A stretch of DNA of 64,000 nucleotides, taken from assembly GCF_002993335.1 (NCBI RefSeq), contig NZ_PVNS01000003.1, positions 1-64,000 on the forward strand. The letters run 5' to 3'. The translations under genes and the position numbers were made by a program. Shown here one piece after another: positions 1 to 6,924 of the stretch (within the stretch, counting starts at the first letter, position 1; every line of letters starts with the position of its first letter). Source of the DNA: Alkalicoccus urumqiensis (GTDB lineage: Bacteria > Bacillota > Bacilli > Bacillales > Salisediminibacteriaceae). The notes under the pieces were generated by a model. That model saw only the letters and a list, made by a program, of their open reading frames with translations. It was not told where the DNA came from and made no database searches.

Positions 1-32
1 GATGACACACCCTAACCTTGAAGTTTGTTCAA

Positions 33-126
33 AACAGAAATGGACTGCGAACGCTTAATCATTCAAGAATCCCACTCTTCACACCGTAAGGTGTAGAGCT
101 TGCCCCTTTAGGGGTGGGAGTGTCAA
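33..126 (+). mobile_element. 94-bp IS200/IS605-type mini-element, copy 1
   Basis: This 94-bp block recurs at 55497-55590 with a single difference (C/T in a hairpin arm). It contains two small hairpins, ACACC-gtaa-GGTGT and CCCC-ttta-GGGG, enclosed by CCCACTC/GGGAGTG, and ends in GTGTCAA. That arrangement is typical of the right end of IS200/IS605 elements, where the TnpB-associated omega RNA is encoded. No transposase gene lies in the window. The same left boundary in both copies argues for a mobile mini-unit rather than two independent decays. The element ends exactly at the ATG of the truncated gene that follows. Confidence 0.65.
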
Positions 127-438
127 ATGTTTGACTATGAAATGTCTGAACTTTTTCCCACTGATCATGTTTATTCGGTTGTTCGAACTCCTGAACACAT
201 GCGATCGGGCCTAATGGTGGGCTCTTCTGAAATCCTTGAAGAAGAAGGGATAACAGATAATATCTGGCCTTTTTTTAAGGTGAAACATTCTTCACTGTTA
301 ACTTGGACTAGAAATGCCGTGGATATACACATGCCAAAACAGAAAAAACCAAATCATTATGTGTATGTTACCGTAGATGAAGTCGTTGAAGTGATTGCAG
401 ATAGAGATCCGAAAGTGACCATTCAAACCAAAAAATAG
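127..438 (+). pseudogene. 5'-truncated paralogue of the 579-1064 gene
   Basis: The 103 residues align with the last two thirds of the protein encoded at 579-1064; both contain WPFF, SSLL-WTR and the shared tail RDPKVTIQTKK. The last roughly 50 nucleotides of both genes are identical. The N-terminal region is missing because the 94-bp IS-like element abuts the first codon, so the reading frame now opens on an ATG beside the element end and has no convincing ribosome site. I do not recognise the family. The short, acidic, tandemly duplicated format resembles immunity proteins of toxin systems, but that is only an analogy. Confidence 0.5.
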
Positions 439-578
439 ATCTAAATACGATACCTCCAATTTCTGGTGCGATGACATTACACACATCACATAGTACTAAA
501 CAAGCAACATTCTCTGTAGCTGCACGAAAGGAGAAAATCAGGTACGAATAAAAATAATTTTATACGAGAAGCCATTCA

Positions 579-1064
579 ATGGAGGGGTTTAAAATTATAC
601 CGTTAGTTTTTTGGAATCCTATTCCGAATCACACATTAAGCATCTCTGGAAAGCTTGGTGAATATGATGCAATGCAACTGTACTCTATAGCACAAGGACA
701 TGAGCTTCATATTGTTTTGGAAGATAATGATTATTTTTACTTGATTGATTATGAACGGCCTGAAATTCCTAATGCGGAAGGAATTGAGGGGGATGTCTAT
801 GCTGTTGTTCAAACTCCTGAGGTCATGCGATTTGATATAAAAAGCACTGCTGATGACAAGCTTAACGAAGTAGGGGTAACAGAGTACTATTGGCCTTTCT
901 TTAAAATGGAGGATTCTTCCTTACTGGCATGGACCAGGGAGGCAGTGGGAATCTTTCTGCCACCAGAAAAAACGGCGTATCATCATGTGTATGTTACCGA
1001 AAGTGATATAGTTGAAGTGATTGCAGATAGAGATCCGAAAGTGACCATTCAAACCAAAAAATAG
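579..1064 (+). CDS. Hypothetical 161-aa protein, intact member of a tandem pair
   Basis: A soluble, acidic 161-residue protein without signal peptide or membrane segment, AT-richer than the flanking genes. Its C-terminal two thirds match the truncated copy at 127-438. The start is uncertain. The ATG at 579 overlaps the only GGAGGGG, while an in-frame-like stretch in another frame just upstream, preceded by AAAGGAG at about 528, hints that the true N-terminus may have been frameshifted. I do not recognise the family; the duplicated, AT-rich, IS-associated context suggests horizontally acquired accessory DNA, perhaps an immunity-type protein (inference). Confidence 0.55.
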   Translation: MEGFKIIPLVFWNPIPNHTLSISGKLGEYDAMQLYSIAQGHELHIVLEDNDYFYLIDYERPEIPNAEGIEGDVYAVVQTPEVMRFDIKSTADDKLNEVGVTEYYWPFFKMEDSSLLAWTREAVGIFLPPEKTAYHHVYVTESDIVEVIADRDPKVTIQTKK

Positions 1065-1085
1065 ACAGCTGCACGAAAATAAAAT

Positions 1086-1125
1086 CGTCCTCCTTCGTAT
1101 TGGTTTCAGGATACGGAGGAGGACG
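1086..1125. terminator. Bidirectional stem-loop terminator
   Basis: Fifteen-base arms with one G-T wobble around a 10-base loop, AT-rich on both flanks. It closes the 579-1064 gene on the plus strand and the gene remnant at 1129-1206 on the minus strand. Confidence 0.6.
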
Positions 1126-1128
1126 TAT

Positions 1129-1206
1129 TTATTGACCGTCTGCATGGATCTGCTCCAAGAACGCCTCCACTTCTTCGAGTCCTTCACGCACACCCTCTAT
1201 ATAGTA
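1129..1206 (-). pseudogene. C-terminal remnant of an unidentified gene
   Basis: One minus-strand frame reads about 25 residues of amphipathic helix-like sequence (including EGLEEVEAFLEQIHADG) to a TAA directly before the terminator hairpin. Upstream the frame has no start codon or ribosome site, so this looks like the tail of a gene whose body has been lost. Too short to name. Confidence 0.35.
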
Positions 1207-1280
1207 TGCACAATTTCAAAATCTCATCGTTTTGAAAGACAGGCTGCTGGTTTTCAAAGGTGCCGGAAGAAACCAACGCT

Positions 1281-1332
1281 CTTTACAAATGTATCTATTT
1301 AGACTAATGTCTAAATAGATACATTTGTAAAG
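1281..1332. promoter_or_regulatory. Perfect 24-bp-arm palindrome, likely ArsR-type operator
   Basis: Two perfect 24-base arms (1281-1304 and 1309-1332) flank the 4-base spacer TAAT, ending 13 bases before the regulator start codon and overlapping its ribosome site. The core ATCTATTTAGAC is shared with the palindrome at 1944-1971 in front of the transporter gene, which points to one regulator acting on both promoters, most simply the ArsR-family protein encoded between them. Confidence 0.8.
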
Positions 1333-1345
1333 GGAGGGAAGGATC

Positions 1346-1912
1346 ATGCAGCTGGACCGGCTGGAAGCTTTTCATAAAGCGTTAGGGGATAAAAATCGGC
1401 TGCGGATTGTGGCGATACTGCAGCGCGGGGCGAGAGCCGGCGGGGAATTGGCAGAACAGCTGCAGTTAAAACACGCGACTGTTTCCCATCACCTTCATAA
1501 ATTGAAAGATGTCGGCCTCGTGTACCAGCGGCGCGACCGGAATACAATTTACTATCATCTGCACGAGAGGCGGTTAGAGCAGATGGCAGTCTCTGTGACG
1601 AAGATCGGACTGCGCACGGATCCGGAGCTGTTCGTCAGTGAGGAAGAGAAAGCGGCGGTACTGCAGTCCTTTCTTCATCCGGACGGAACCGTCAAGGCGC
1701 TGCCGGCCAAACATAAAAAGCGGCTGGTCGTATTAGCCTACCTCTCCGAGCAGCTGACCGAAAAAACGTATACCGAAGCGGAAATGAATCAAGTGCTCGC
1801 CGCGTGGTATGAGGACACCGCTTCCCTGCGGCGGGAATTAATCATGAACCATTTCTTTTACCGGGAAAAGGGATATTACGAACGGAATCCAAAAGAAATG
1901 TGGGTCATTTAA
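1346..1912 (+). CDS. ArsR-family transcriptional regulator with C-terminal DUF2087
   Basis: 188 residues. Residues about 10-75 form an ArsR winged helix-turn-helix (LGDKNRLRIVAIL, then ATVSHHLHKL recognition helix, then a wing with RRDRNTIYY). Residues about 115-185 match DUF2087 (LPAKHKKRLVVLAYL, YTEAEMNQVL, LRRELI). No ArsR-type metal cysteine motif is visible, so the ligand is probably not a thiophilic metal. The ribosome site GGGAGGGAAGG precedes ATG 1346. Related palindromes before this gene and before the MFS gene that follows by 77 bp suggest autorepression and control of the exporter. Confidence 0.88.
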   Translation: MQLDRLEAFHKALGDKNRLRIVAILQRGARAGGELAEQLQLKHATVSHHLHKLKDVGLVYQRRDRNTIYYHLHERRLEQMAVSVTKIGLRTDPELFVSEEEKAAVLQSFLHPDGTVKALPAKHKKRLVVLAYLSEQLTEKTYTEAEMNQVLAAWYEDTASLRRELIMNHFFYREKGYYERNPKEMWVI

Positions 1913-1943
1913 GGCTGGTAAACTGCCGGCCTGCTTTTCAACA

Positions 1944-1971
1944 ATCTATTTAGATAATTATCTAAATAGAT
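1944..1971. promoter_or_regulatory. Perfect 28-bp palindrome before the MFS gene
   Basis: A perfect palindrome with half site ATCTATTTAGATAA and no spacer, 5 bp upstream of the GGAGGG ribosome site of the transporter gene. The half site matches the operator at 1281-1332 in the first 11 bases, supporting common control by the ArsR-family regulator. Confidence 0.78.
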
Positions 1972-1989
1972 GAAAGAGGAGGGATCGTG

Positions 1990-3192
1990 ATGTCGATACT
2001 AAAAAGAGAAAAAGACTATGCGGCGCTGTTTTATGCAGCGCTTCTGAACGGCACCGGGCACCGCTTTTCCCAGGTAGCCATTCTCGCGGCCGTTTATCTC
2101 TATTCAGAATCCGGAACAGCTGTCGGCCTGCTCATGGCCTGTCTCGTGGTGCCGGCAGTCGCCGCCGCGCCGCTCGCCGGCGTGTTATCGACCCGGACGA
2201 CCATCATCAACGTCCTGAGAGTCATCGATGCGCTCCGTGCCCCCATCGCGCTGCTGCCACTCACAGCAACAGCCGATACGATCTATCTTTATTACATCAC
2301 GACCGCTGTCCTCTCGTTTGGGCAGGGCGTTTACCAGCCGCTCCGCTTTGCCGCGATTCCCGCACTGGTCGACCGGAAGCACATTCGACGGGTGAACGGC
2401 ATGGAGCAGACGATGACAGGGTTAACCTTAATCGTCGGCTCGGTCAGTGCCGGCATACTGGCATTTGTGTTCGGCACCGGGCTGCTGTTTCTTCTGCACG
2501 CCCTTTTACTCGCAGCTTCATCCTGTACGCTGCTCCGCTGCCGGCCGGTGAAAACGGCGGTTGATCCCCGCGTCACGAAAGCGAAAGCGATTCCGCTGTC
2601 CTTTTTCCTGCGGATTTCCCTGATGAGAAGCCTGCTTCTTATTATGCTGCTGATGCCGCTCGCGAACGGCGTCGACAACGTCATTTTTAACTTGTTTGCC
2701 CTGGACATATTTGAAGCAGGTGATTTGGGTGTCGGCATAATGTATGGAGCACTCGGTACAGGGTTAATGCTCAGCACGCTGTTTGCCGGCATGATGAAAA
2801 CCCATCTGATCACACTCGGCATCGTCACGATCGCGCTGGAAGGCGCGGGCCACCTGCTGCTGAGTACTTCCTCCATGCTCGCCGTCGGTGCTCTCACCGC
2901 CGTCGGTATCACATTCGCAGCGGGAATCAGCAATATTTGCTTTGATACGGTGATGATGAAGGCCTTTCCGGAGGATAAGCGGGGTCCGCTGTTTGCCATG
3001 CTTGCGATGATCCAGCAGGCCTCCATGGGGCTCGCGATGATTGCAGCAGGCTTTTCAGCCGAGCTTCTGACACCGCCTCAGCTCGCGGCTGGAGTCGGCG
3101 TCGTCTACCTGCTGTTTTCGGTTTTGTTTGCCGGCCTGCTTCGCAGCCTCTCCATCAAACGGTCGATGCGTCAGCTGCGTGAGCCGGCCTGA
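1990..3192 (+). CDS. MFS transporter (probable drug/metabolite exporter)
   Basis: A 400-residue polytopic membrane protein with about 12 hydrophobic segments, small cytoplasmic loops and a positively charged C-terminus, as in the MFS_3/enterobactin-exporter-like branch of the major facilitator superfamily. ATG 1990 is preferred because GGAGGG (1978-1983) lies 6-7 bases upstream; an in-frame GTG at 1987 is too close. The gene sits behind a palindrome related to the ArsR operator, so it is probably derepressed by the ligand of that regulator. Substrate unknown. Confidence 0.85.
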   Translation: MSILKREKDYAALFYAALLNGTGHRFSQVAILAAVYLYSESGTAVGLLMACLVVPAVAAAPLAGVLSTRTTIINVLRVIDALRAPIALLPLTATADTIYLYYITTAVLSFGQGVYQPLRFAAIPALVDRKHIRRVNGMEQTMTGLTLIVGSVSAGILAFVFGTGLLFLLHALLLAASSCTLLRCRPVKTAVDPRVTKAKAIPLSFFLRISLMRSLLLIMLLMPLANGVDNVIFNLFALDIFEAGDLGVGIMYGALGTGLMLSTLFAGMMKTHLITLGIVTIALEGAGHLLLSTSSMLAVGALTAVGITFAAGISNICFDTVMMKAFPEDKRGPLFAMLAMIQQASMGLAMIAAGFSAELLTPPQLAAGVGVVYLLFSVLFAGLLRSLSIKRSMRQLREPA

Positions 3193-3211
3193 TGCATCCC
3201 GCCAGCCTTCC

Positions 3212-3316
3212 GTCCAGATTTCCGGAATCGTGTCCAGAAATCTGGACTCCCTGCCGCACCTGCATTTTTGTAAGGGTTTTCATCCCTTTCACAAAAGTCA
3301 TTCCAGAAATCTGGAC
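3212..3316 (+). promoter_or_regulatory. Three upstream activator-type inverted repeats
   Basis: Inverted repeats at 3212-3227, 3232-3247 and 3301-3316 share the form TCCAGA-NN-TCTGGA; the second, GTCCAGAAATCTGGAC, is the best and the first is degenerate in its right arm. They lie about 50-160 bp upstream of a -24/-12 promoter, where enhancer-binding activators of sigma-54 bind. A sequence one base off the CcpA cre consensus, TGTAAGGGTTTTCA, sits between them at 3269-3282 and could add catabolite repression. Confidence 0.65.
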
Positions 3317-3368
3317 AGCGCCGACACAATTTTGACACAAGCAGGCGGCACGGCGCCTTTTCCTTTCT

Positions 3369-3384
3369 TGGCACGCTTTTTGCA
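3369..3384 (+). promoter_or_regulatory. Sigma-54 (SigL) -24/-12 promoter
   Basis: TGGCACGCTTTTTGCA matches the sigma-54 consensus TGGCAC-N5-TTGCA exactly, with GG (3370-3371) and GC (3382-3383) separated by the required 10 bases. It is the only obvious promoter before the 3-hydroxybutyrate operon. Predicted transcription starts near 3394, giving a very short leader before the GTG start at 3415. Confidence 0.82.
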
Positions 3385-3414
3385 TTACAGGAAGGGGGAA
3401 GGGAGCGTGACAAT

Positions 3415-4125
3415 GTGAAACAGATATATACGTCATTTGATGAAGCAGTACAGCATATTCAGGATTATTCCACGATCATGGTCGGAGGGTTCGGGCTCGT
3501 CGGCATTCCGGAGAACCTCATTCTCGCCCTCGTCCGCTCGAACGTCCAGCACCTGACCGTCATCTCGAACAACTGCGGCGTGGACGACTGGGGGCTCGGC
3601 CTGCTTCTCGAAAACAAGCAGATCGATAAAATGATCGGCTCCTACGTCGGCGAAAACAAAGAATTCGAGCGCCAGGTGATCGCCGGGGAGCTGGAAGTCG
3701 AGCTCACCCCGCAGGGCACACTCGCCGAGCGGATCCGCGCAGGCGGCGCCGGCATTCCGGCCTTCTACACCCCGGCAGGCGTCGGCACCCCGCTCGCCGA
3801 AGGAAAGGAAGTCCGCACGTTCGACGGCAAAGACTACCTTCTCCAGACCGGGCTGAAAGCAGACGTCAGCCTCGTGCGCGCCGCAGAAGGCGACACCTAC
3901 GGCAACCTGATCTACAACAAAACCGCAAGAAACTTCAACCCGATGATGGCAGCGGCAGGGGACATTACGATCGCAGAAGTGGAAGCGCTTACCGAAGCCG
4001 GCACGCTGCATCCCGATCACATCCATACCCCCGGCATCTACGTCCAGGGTCTCATTGAAGGAAAACAGGAAAAACGCATCGAACGCTACACGATCCGCGA
4101 ACGCACCGCAGAAGGAGGAAACTAA
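3415..4125 (+). CDS. scoA: 3-oxoacid CoA-transferase subunit A
   Basis: 236 residues, normal length for the alpha subunit of succinyl-CoA/acetyl-CoA:acetoacetate CoA-transferase (ScoA/AtoD). The oxyanion-hole type motif GGFGLVGIPENLI is at residues 24-36 and the conserved GGAGIPAFYTPAGVGT in the middle. The start is GTG after AAGGGAG. Subunit B follows after 3 bp, so the two are translated together. The enzyme activates acetoacetate with CoA. First gene behind the sigma-54 promoter, followed by dehydrogenase, thiolase and permease genes that complete 3-hydroxybutyrate use. Confidence 0.93.
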   Translation: MKQIYTSFDEAVQHIQDYSTIMVGGFGLVGIPENLILALVRSNVQHLTVISNNCGVDDWGLGLLLENKQIDKMIGSYVGENKEFERQVIAGELEVELTPQGTLAERIRAGGAGIPAFYTPAGVGTPLAEGKEVRTFDGKDYLLQTGLKADVSLVRAAEGDTYGNLIYNKTARNFNPMMAAAGDITIAEVEALTEAGTLHPDHIHTPGIYVQGLIEGKQEKRIERYTIRERTAEGGN

Positions 4126-4128
4126 ACG

Positions 4129-4803
4129 ATGGCCGTACAAAAAGACAAAGCAGCACTCCGTGAACAGATCGCCCGCCGCGCCGAACAGGAAATGGAAAGC
4201 GGCATGTACGTCAACCTGGGCATCGGCATGCCGACGATGGTCGCCAACTACATCGATCCGGACAAACAGGTCGTCCTCCAGTCCGAAAACGGCCTCATCG
4301 GCATCGGACGCTTCCCGTACGAAGACGAAGTCGACCCCGACCTCATCAACGCCGGCAAAGAAATCGTCACCGAAGCCAAAGGCGCCTCCTACTGCGACAG
4401 CGCGGAATCCTTCGCCATGATCCGCGGCGAACACCTGGATCTCGCCGTCCTCGGCGGCATGGAAGTCGCAGCCAACGGCGACCTCGCCAACTGGATGATC
4501 CCCGGCAAAATGATCAAAGGCATGGGAGGCGCCATGGACATCGTACACGGCTCCAAAAAAGTCGTCATCATCATGGACCACGTCAGCAAACACGGCGAAC
4601 CCAAAATCGTCCAGGAATGCAGCCTGCCGCTCACCGGCACCGGCGTCGTCGACCGCATCATCACCGACCGCGCCGTCATCGACGTCACCGAAACCGGACT
4701 CACCCTCGTCGAAACCGCCCCCGGCTGGACGATCGACGAAATCACCGAAGCCACCGGCGCTCCGCTCGCCGTCGCAGAAAACGTCAAAGAAATGACCGTC
4801 TAA
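4129..4803 (+). CDS. scoB: 3-oxoacid CoA-transferase subunit B
   Basis: 224 residues, beta subunit of the same CoA-transferase. The SENG motif (residues 52-55) carries the catalytic glutamate Glu53 that forms the covalent CoA thioester, followed by GLIGIG; GGMEVAANGDLANW is also conserved. ATG 4129 follows AGAAGGAGG and starts three bases after the scoA stop. Codon third positions here are strongly biased to C and A, unlike the G-ending codons of the first part of the thiolase gene downstream. Confidence 0.94.
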   Translation: MAVQKDKAALREQIARRAEQEMESGMYVNLGIGMPTMVANYIDPDKQVVLQSENGLIGIGRFPYEDEVDPDLINAGKEIVTEAKGASYCDSAESFAMIRGEHLDLAVLGGMEVAANGDLANWMIPGKMIKGMGGAMDIVHGSKKVVIIMDHVSKHGEPKIVQECSLPLTGTGVVDRIITDRAVIDVTETGLTLVETAPGWTIDEITEATGAPLAVAENVKEMTV

Positions 4804-4819
4804 AAAGGAGAGAACCCCC

Positions 4820-5590
4820 ATGACACAAACCGTCCTTATTACAGGAGCAGCAAGCGGCATCGGCTACGAAATCGGCGCAGCATTCGCCCGTGACGGAGCC
4901 CATGTTGTACTGAGCGACATCAACGAAACGAAGGTCCGGGAAGCGGCACAGGCCCTGCAGGAAGGTGGGCACGACGCCCTCGGTCTCGTCTGCGACGTGA
5001 CGAAGGAAGCCGACATTCAAAAGACGATCGATACCGTCGTGGACACTTACGGACGTCTCGACGTTCTCGTCAACAACGCCGGCCTGCAACACGTCGCCGC
5101 GATCGAAGACTTTCCAACGGAAAAGTTCGAGCAGATGGTGCAGATCATGCTCACCGCGCCGTTTGCGGCAACAAAGCACGTCTTTCCCATCATGAAAAAG
5201 CAGGGATTCGGCCGGATTTTAAACATGGCCTCGATTAACGGCGTCATCGGCTTTGCCGGCAAAGCGGCCTACAACAGCGCGAAGCACGGCCTCGTCGGCC
5301 TGACGAAAGTGTCCGCCCTGGAAGGAGCAGAGCACGGCATCACCGTCAACGCCCTCTGCCCGGGCTACGTCGACACGCCGCTCGTCCGGAACCAGCTGAA
5401 CGACCTGGCCAAAAACCGCGGCGTTTCCACAGAAAAAGTGCTCGAAGAGGTCATCTACCCGCTCGTGCCGCAGAAGCGGCTGCTCGCCGTGCAGGAGATC
5501 GCCGACTACGCACTGTTTCTCGCGAGCCCGAAAGCAAAAGGCATCACCGGACAGGCGGCCTTAATCGACGGCGGTTACACGACGCAGTAG
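4820..5590 (+). CDS. 3-hydroxybutyrate dehydrogenase (SDR family)
   Basis: 256 residues, classical short-chain dehydrogenase. TGAASGIG (8-15) binds NAD(P), NNAG is at 85-88, the catalytic triad is Ser138, Tyr151 and Lys155 in YNSAK, and the C-terminal GQAALIDGGYT is typical of D-3-hydroxybutyrate dehydrogenases. It would oxidise 3-hydroxybutyrate to acetoacetate, the substrate of the CoA-transferase encoded 16 bp upstream. SDR substrate assignment from sequence alone is weak; the operon makes it convincing. Confidence 0.88.
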   Translation: MTQTVLITGAASGIGYEIGAAFARDGAHVVLSDINETKVREAAQALQEGGHDALGLVCDVTKEADIQKTIDTVVDTYGRLDVLVNNAGLQHVAAIEDFPTEKFEQMVQIMLTAPFAATKHVFPIMKKQGFGRILNMASINGVIGFAGKAAYNSAKHGLVGLTKVSALEGAEHGITVNALCPGYVDTPLVRNQLNDLAKNRGVSTEKVLEEVIYPLVPQKRLLAVQEIADYALFLASPKAKGITGQAALIDGGYTTQ

Positions 5591-5706
5591 AAAAGCAGAA
5601 ATAGACCGGATGGAGCTGCCGGACGGAAGAGGCGCGGCCACCGGTGAACATACCGACAAGCACCGAAGGCAGATAGAAACGTTCGTTTTATAAAGGAGAG
5701 GTTACG

Positions 5707-6885
5707 ATGACACACGTGTATGTACTGGAAGGGGCGCGGACGCCGTTCGGCACGTTCGGCGGGGCGCTCCGGGATGTGCGTCCGACAACGCTTGGTGTGA
5801 CGGCGGCGTCGGAGGCGATGCGCAGAAGCGGCGTGGAGCCGGGGCTGGTGGATTTTACGGTAATGGGGAATGTGATTCATTCGTCGAAGAATGCGCCGTA
5901 CCTGGCCCGCCATATTGCGCTGGAGAGCGGGGTGCCGGAGTCGAGTCCGGCGCTTGCGGTCAACCGGCTGTGCGGCTCGGGCATGCAGGCGGTGATTTCG
6001 TCGGCACAGTCGATTCTGCTCGGCGACGGGGGTATCGCGCTCGCCGGCGGCGTTGAGAGCATGAGTCAGGCGCCGTACGCGCTGCACGGGAGCCGGTTCG
6101 GCACGAAACTCGGTGCGCCGAAGCTTGATGACATGCTCTGGGCGGCGCTCACGGACGAGCATATCGGTGCCGGCATGGGCATCACCGGGGAGAACCTGGC
6201 GGAGAAATACGGCATTACGCGCGGGGAGCAGGACAACTACGCCGCACGGAGCCACAAGCTCGCAGCAGACGCCCGGGCGTCCGGACGCTTCCTCGAGGAG
6301 ATCGCTCCGGTGGAGTATGAGACGAGAAAAGGAACGGTGCGTGTCGACGCCGATGAAGGGATCCGCGACGACACGACGGTCGAGAAACTCGCCGGATTGA
6401 AGCCTGCCTTTCAGAAGGACGGCACCGTCACCGGCGGAAACGCAAGCGGCATTAACGACGGAGCAGCAGCACTCGTACTCGCCGAGGAAGACGCGGTCGA
6501 GAAGCACGGCCTCACGCCGGGCGCGCGCATCCTGTCCTGGGCCGTCACCGGCGTTGACCCGCATATCATGGGCATCGGCCCCGCACCTGCGATCCGTCAG
6601 GCTGCGGAAAAAGCCGGCCTCGATATTTCGGATCTCGACCTGATCGAAGTAAACGAAGCCTTCGCGGCCCAGTACCTCGCCGTCGAAAAAGAGCTTCAGA
6701 TCGACCGGGACAAAACGAACGTAAACGGCGGAGCCATCGCCCTCGGTCATCCGATCGGCGCAAGCGGCAGCCGCGTGCTCTACACGCTGATGAAGGAGCT
6801 CGAACACCGCGGTGCGCGGTACGGAGCGGCGTCTTTATGTATCGGAGGCGGACAGGGCATCGCCGTCATTCTGGAACGTGTGTAA
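5707..6885 (+). CDS. Acetyl-CoA acetyltransferase (thiolase)
   Basis: 392 residues, standard length for a biosynthetic/degradative thiolase. Cys89 in NRLCGSGMQ is the acylated nucleophile; His348 in GHPIGASG and Cys378 in SLCIGGGQG complete the active site. It would cleave acetoacetyl-CoA to two acetyl-CoA, the last step after the dehydrogenase and CoA-transferase. It starts 116 bp after the dehydrogenase behind AAAGGAGAGG. The first third uses mostly G-ending codons and the last third mostly C-ending codons. Confidence 0.93.
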   Translation: MTHVYVLEGARTPFGTFGGALRDVRPTTLGVTAASEAMRRSGVEPGLVDFTVMGNVIHSSKNAPYLARHIALESGVPESSPALAVNRLCGSGMQAVISSAQSILLGDGGIALAGGVESMSQAPYALHGSRFGTKLGAPKLDDMLWAALTDEHIGAGMGITGENLAEKYGITRGEQDNYAARSHKLAADARASGRFLEEIAPVEYETRKGTVRVDADEGIRDDTTVEKLAGLKPAFQKDGTVTGGNASGINDGAAALVLAEEDAVEKHGLTPGARILSWAVTGVDPHIMGIGPAPAIRQAAEKAGLDISDLDLIEVNEAFAAQYLAVEKELQIDRDKTNVNGGAIALGHPIGASGSRVLYTLMKELEHRGARYGAASLCIGGGQGIAVILERV

Positions 6886-6890
6886 CACCG

Positions 6891-6906
6891 TGTTTCACGT
6901 GAAACA
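6891..6906. promoter_or_regulatory. parS site (perfect)
   Basis: TGTTTCACGTGAAACA is the exact 16-bp palindrome bound by ParB/Spo0J in Bacillus. It lies between the thiolase and permease genes, not inside a reading frame. Two more sites occur in the window (30148-30163 and 48987-49002). parS sites cluster around the replication origin, so the window is probably origin-proximal. Confidence 0.92.
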
Positions 6907-6924
6907 GACAGAGGGGGAATAGAC

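Noticed and set aside
3128-3418. 96-residue frame between the MFS gene and scoA
   Set aside because: It runs through the activator sites and sigma-54 promoter and has no ribosome site; this segment is regulatory.
3433-4860. 475-residue open frame on the minus strand across the CoA-transferase genes
   Set aside because: It is the antisense shadow of scoA/scoB, created by their C-ending codons; low-complexity Asp/Phe/Val-rich product and no ribosome site.
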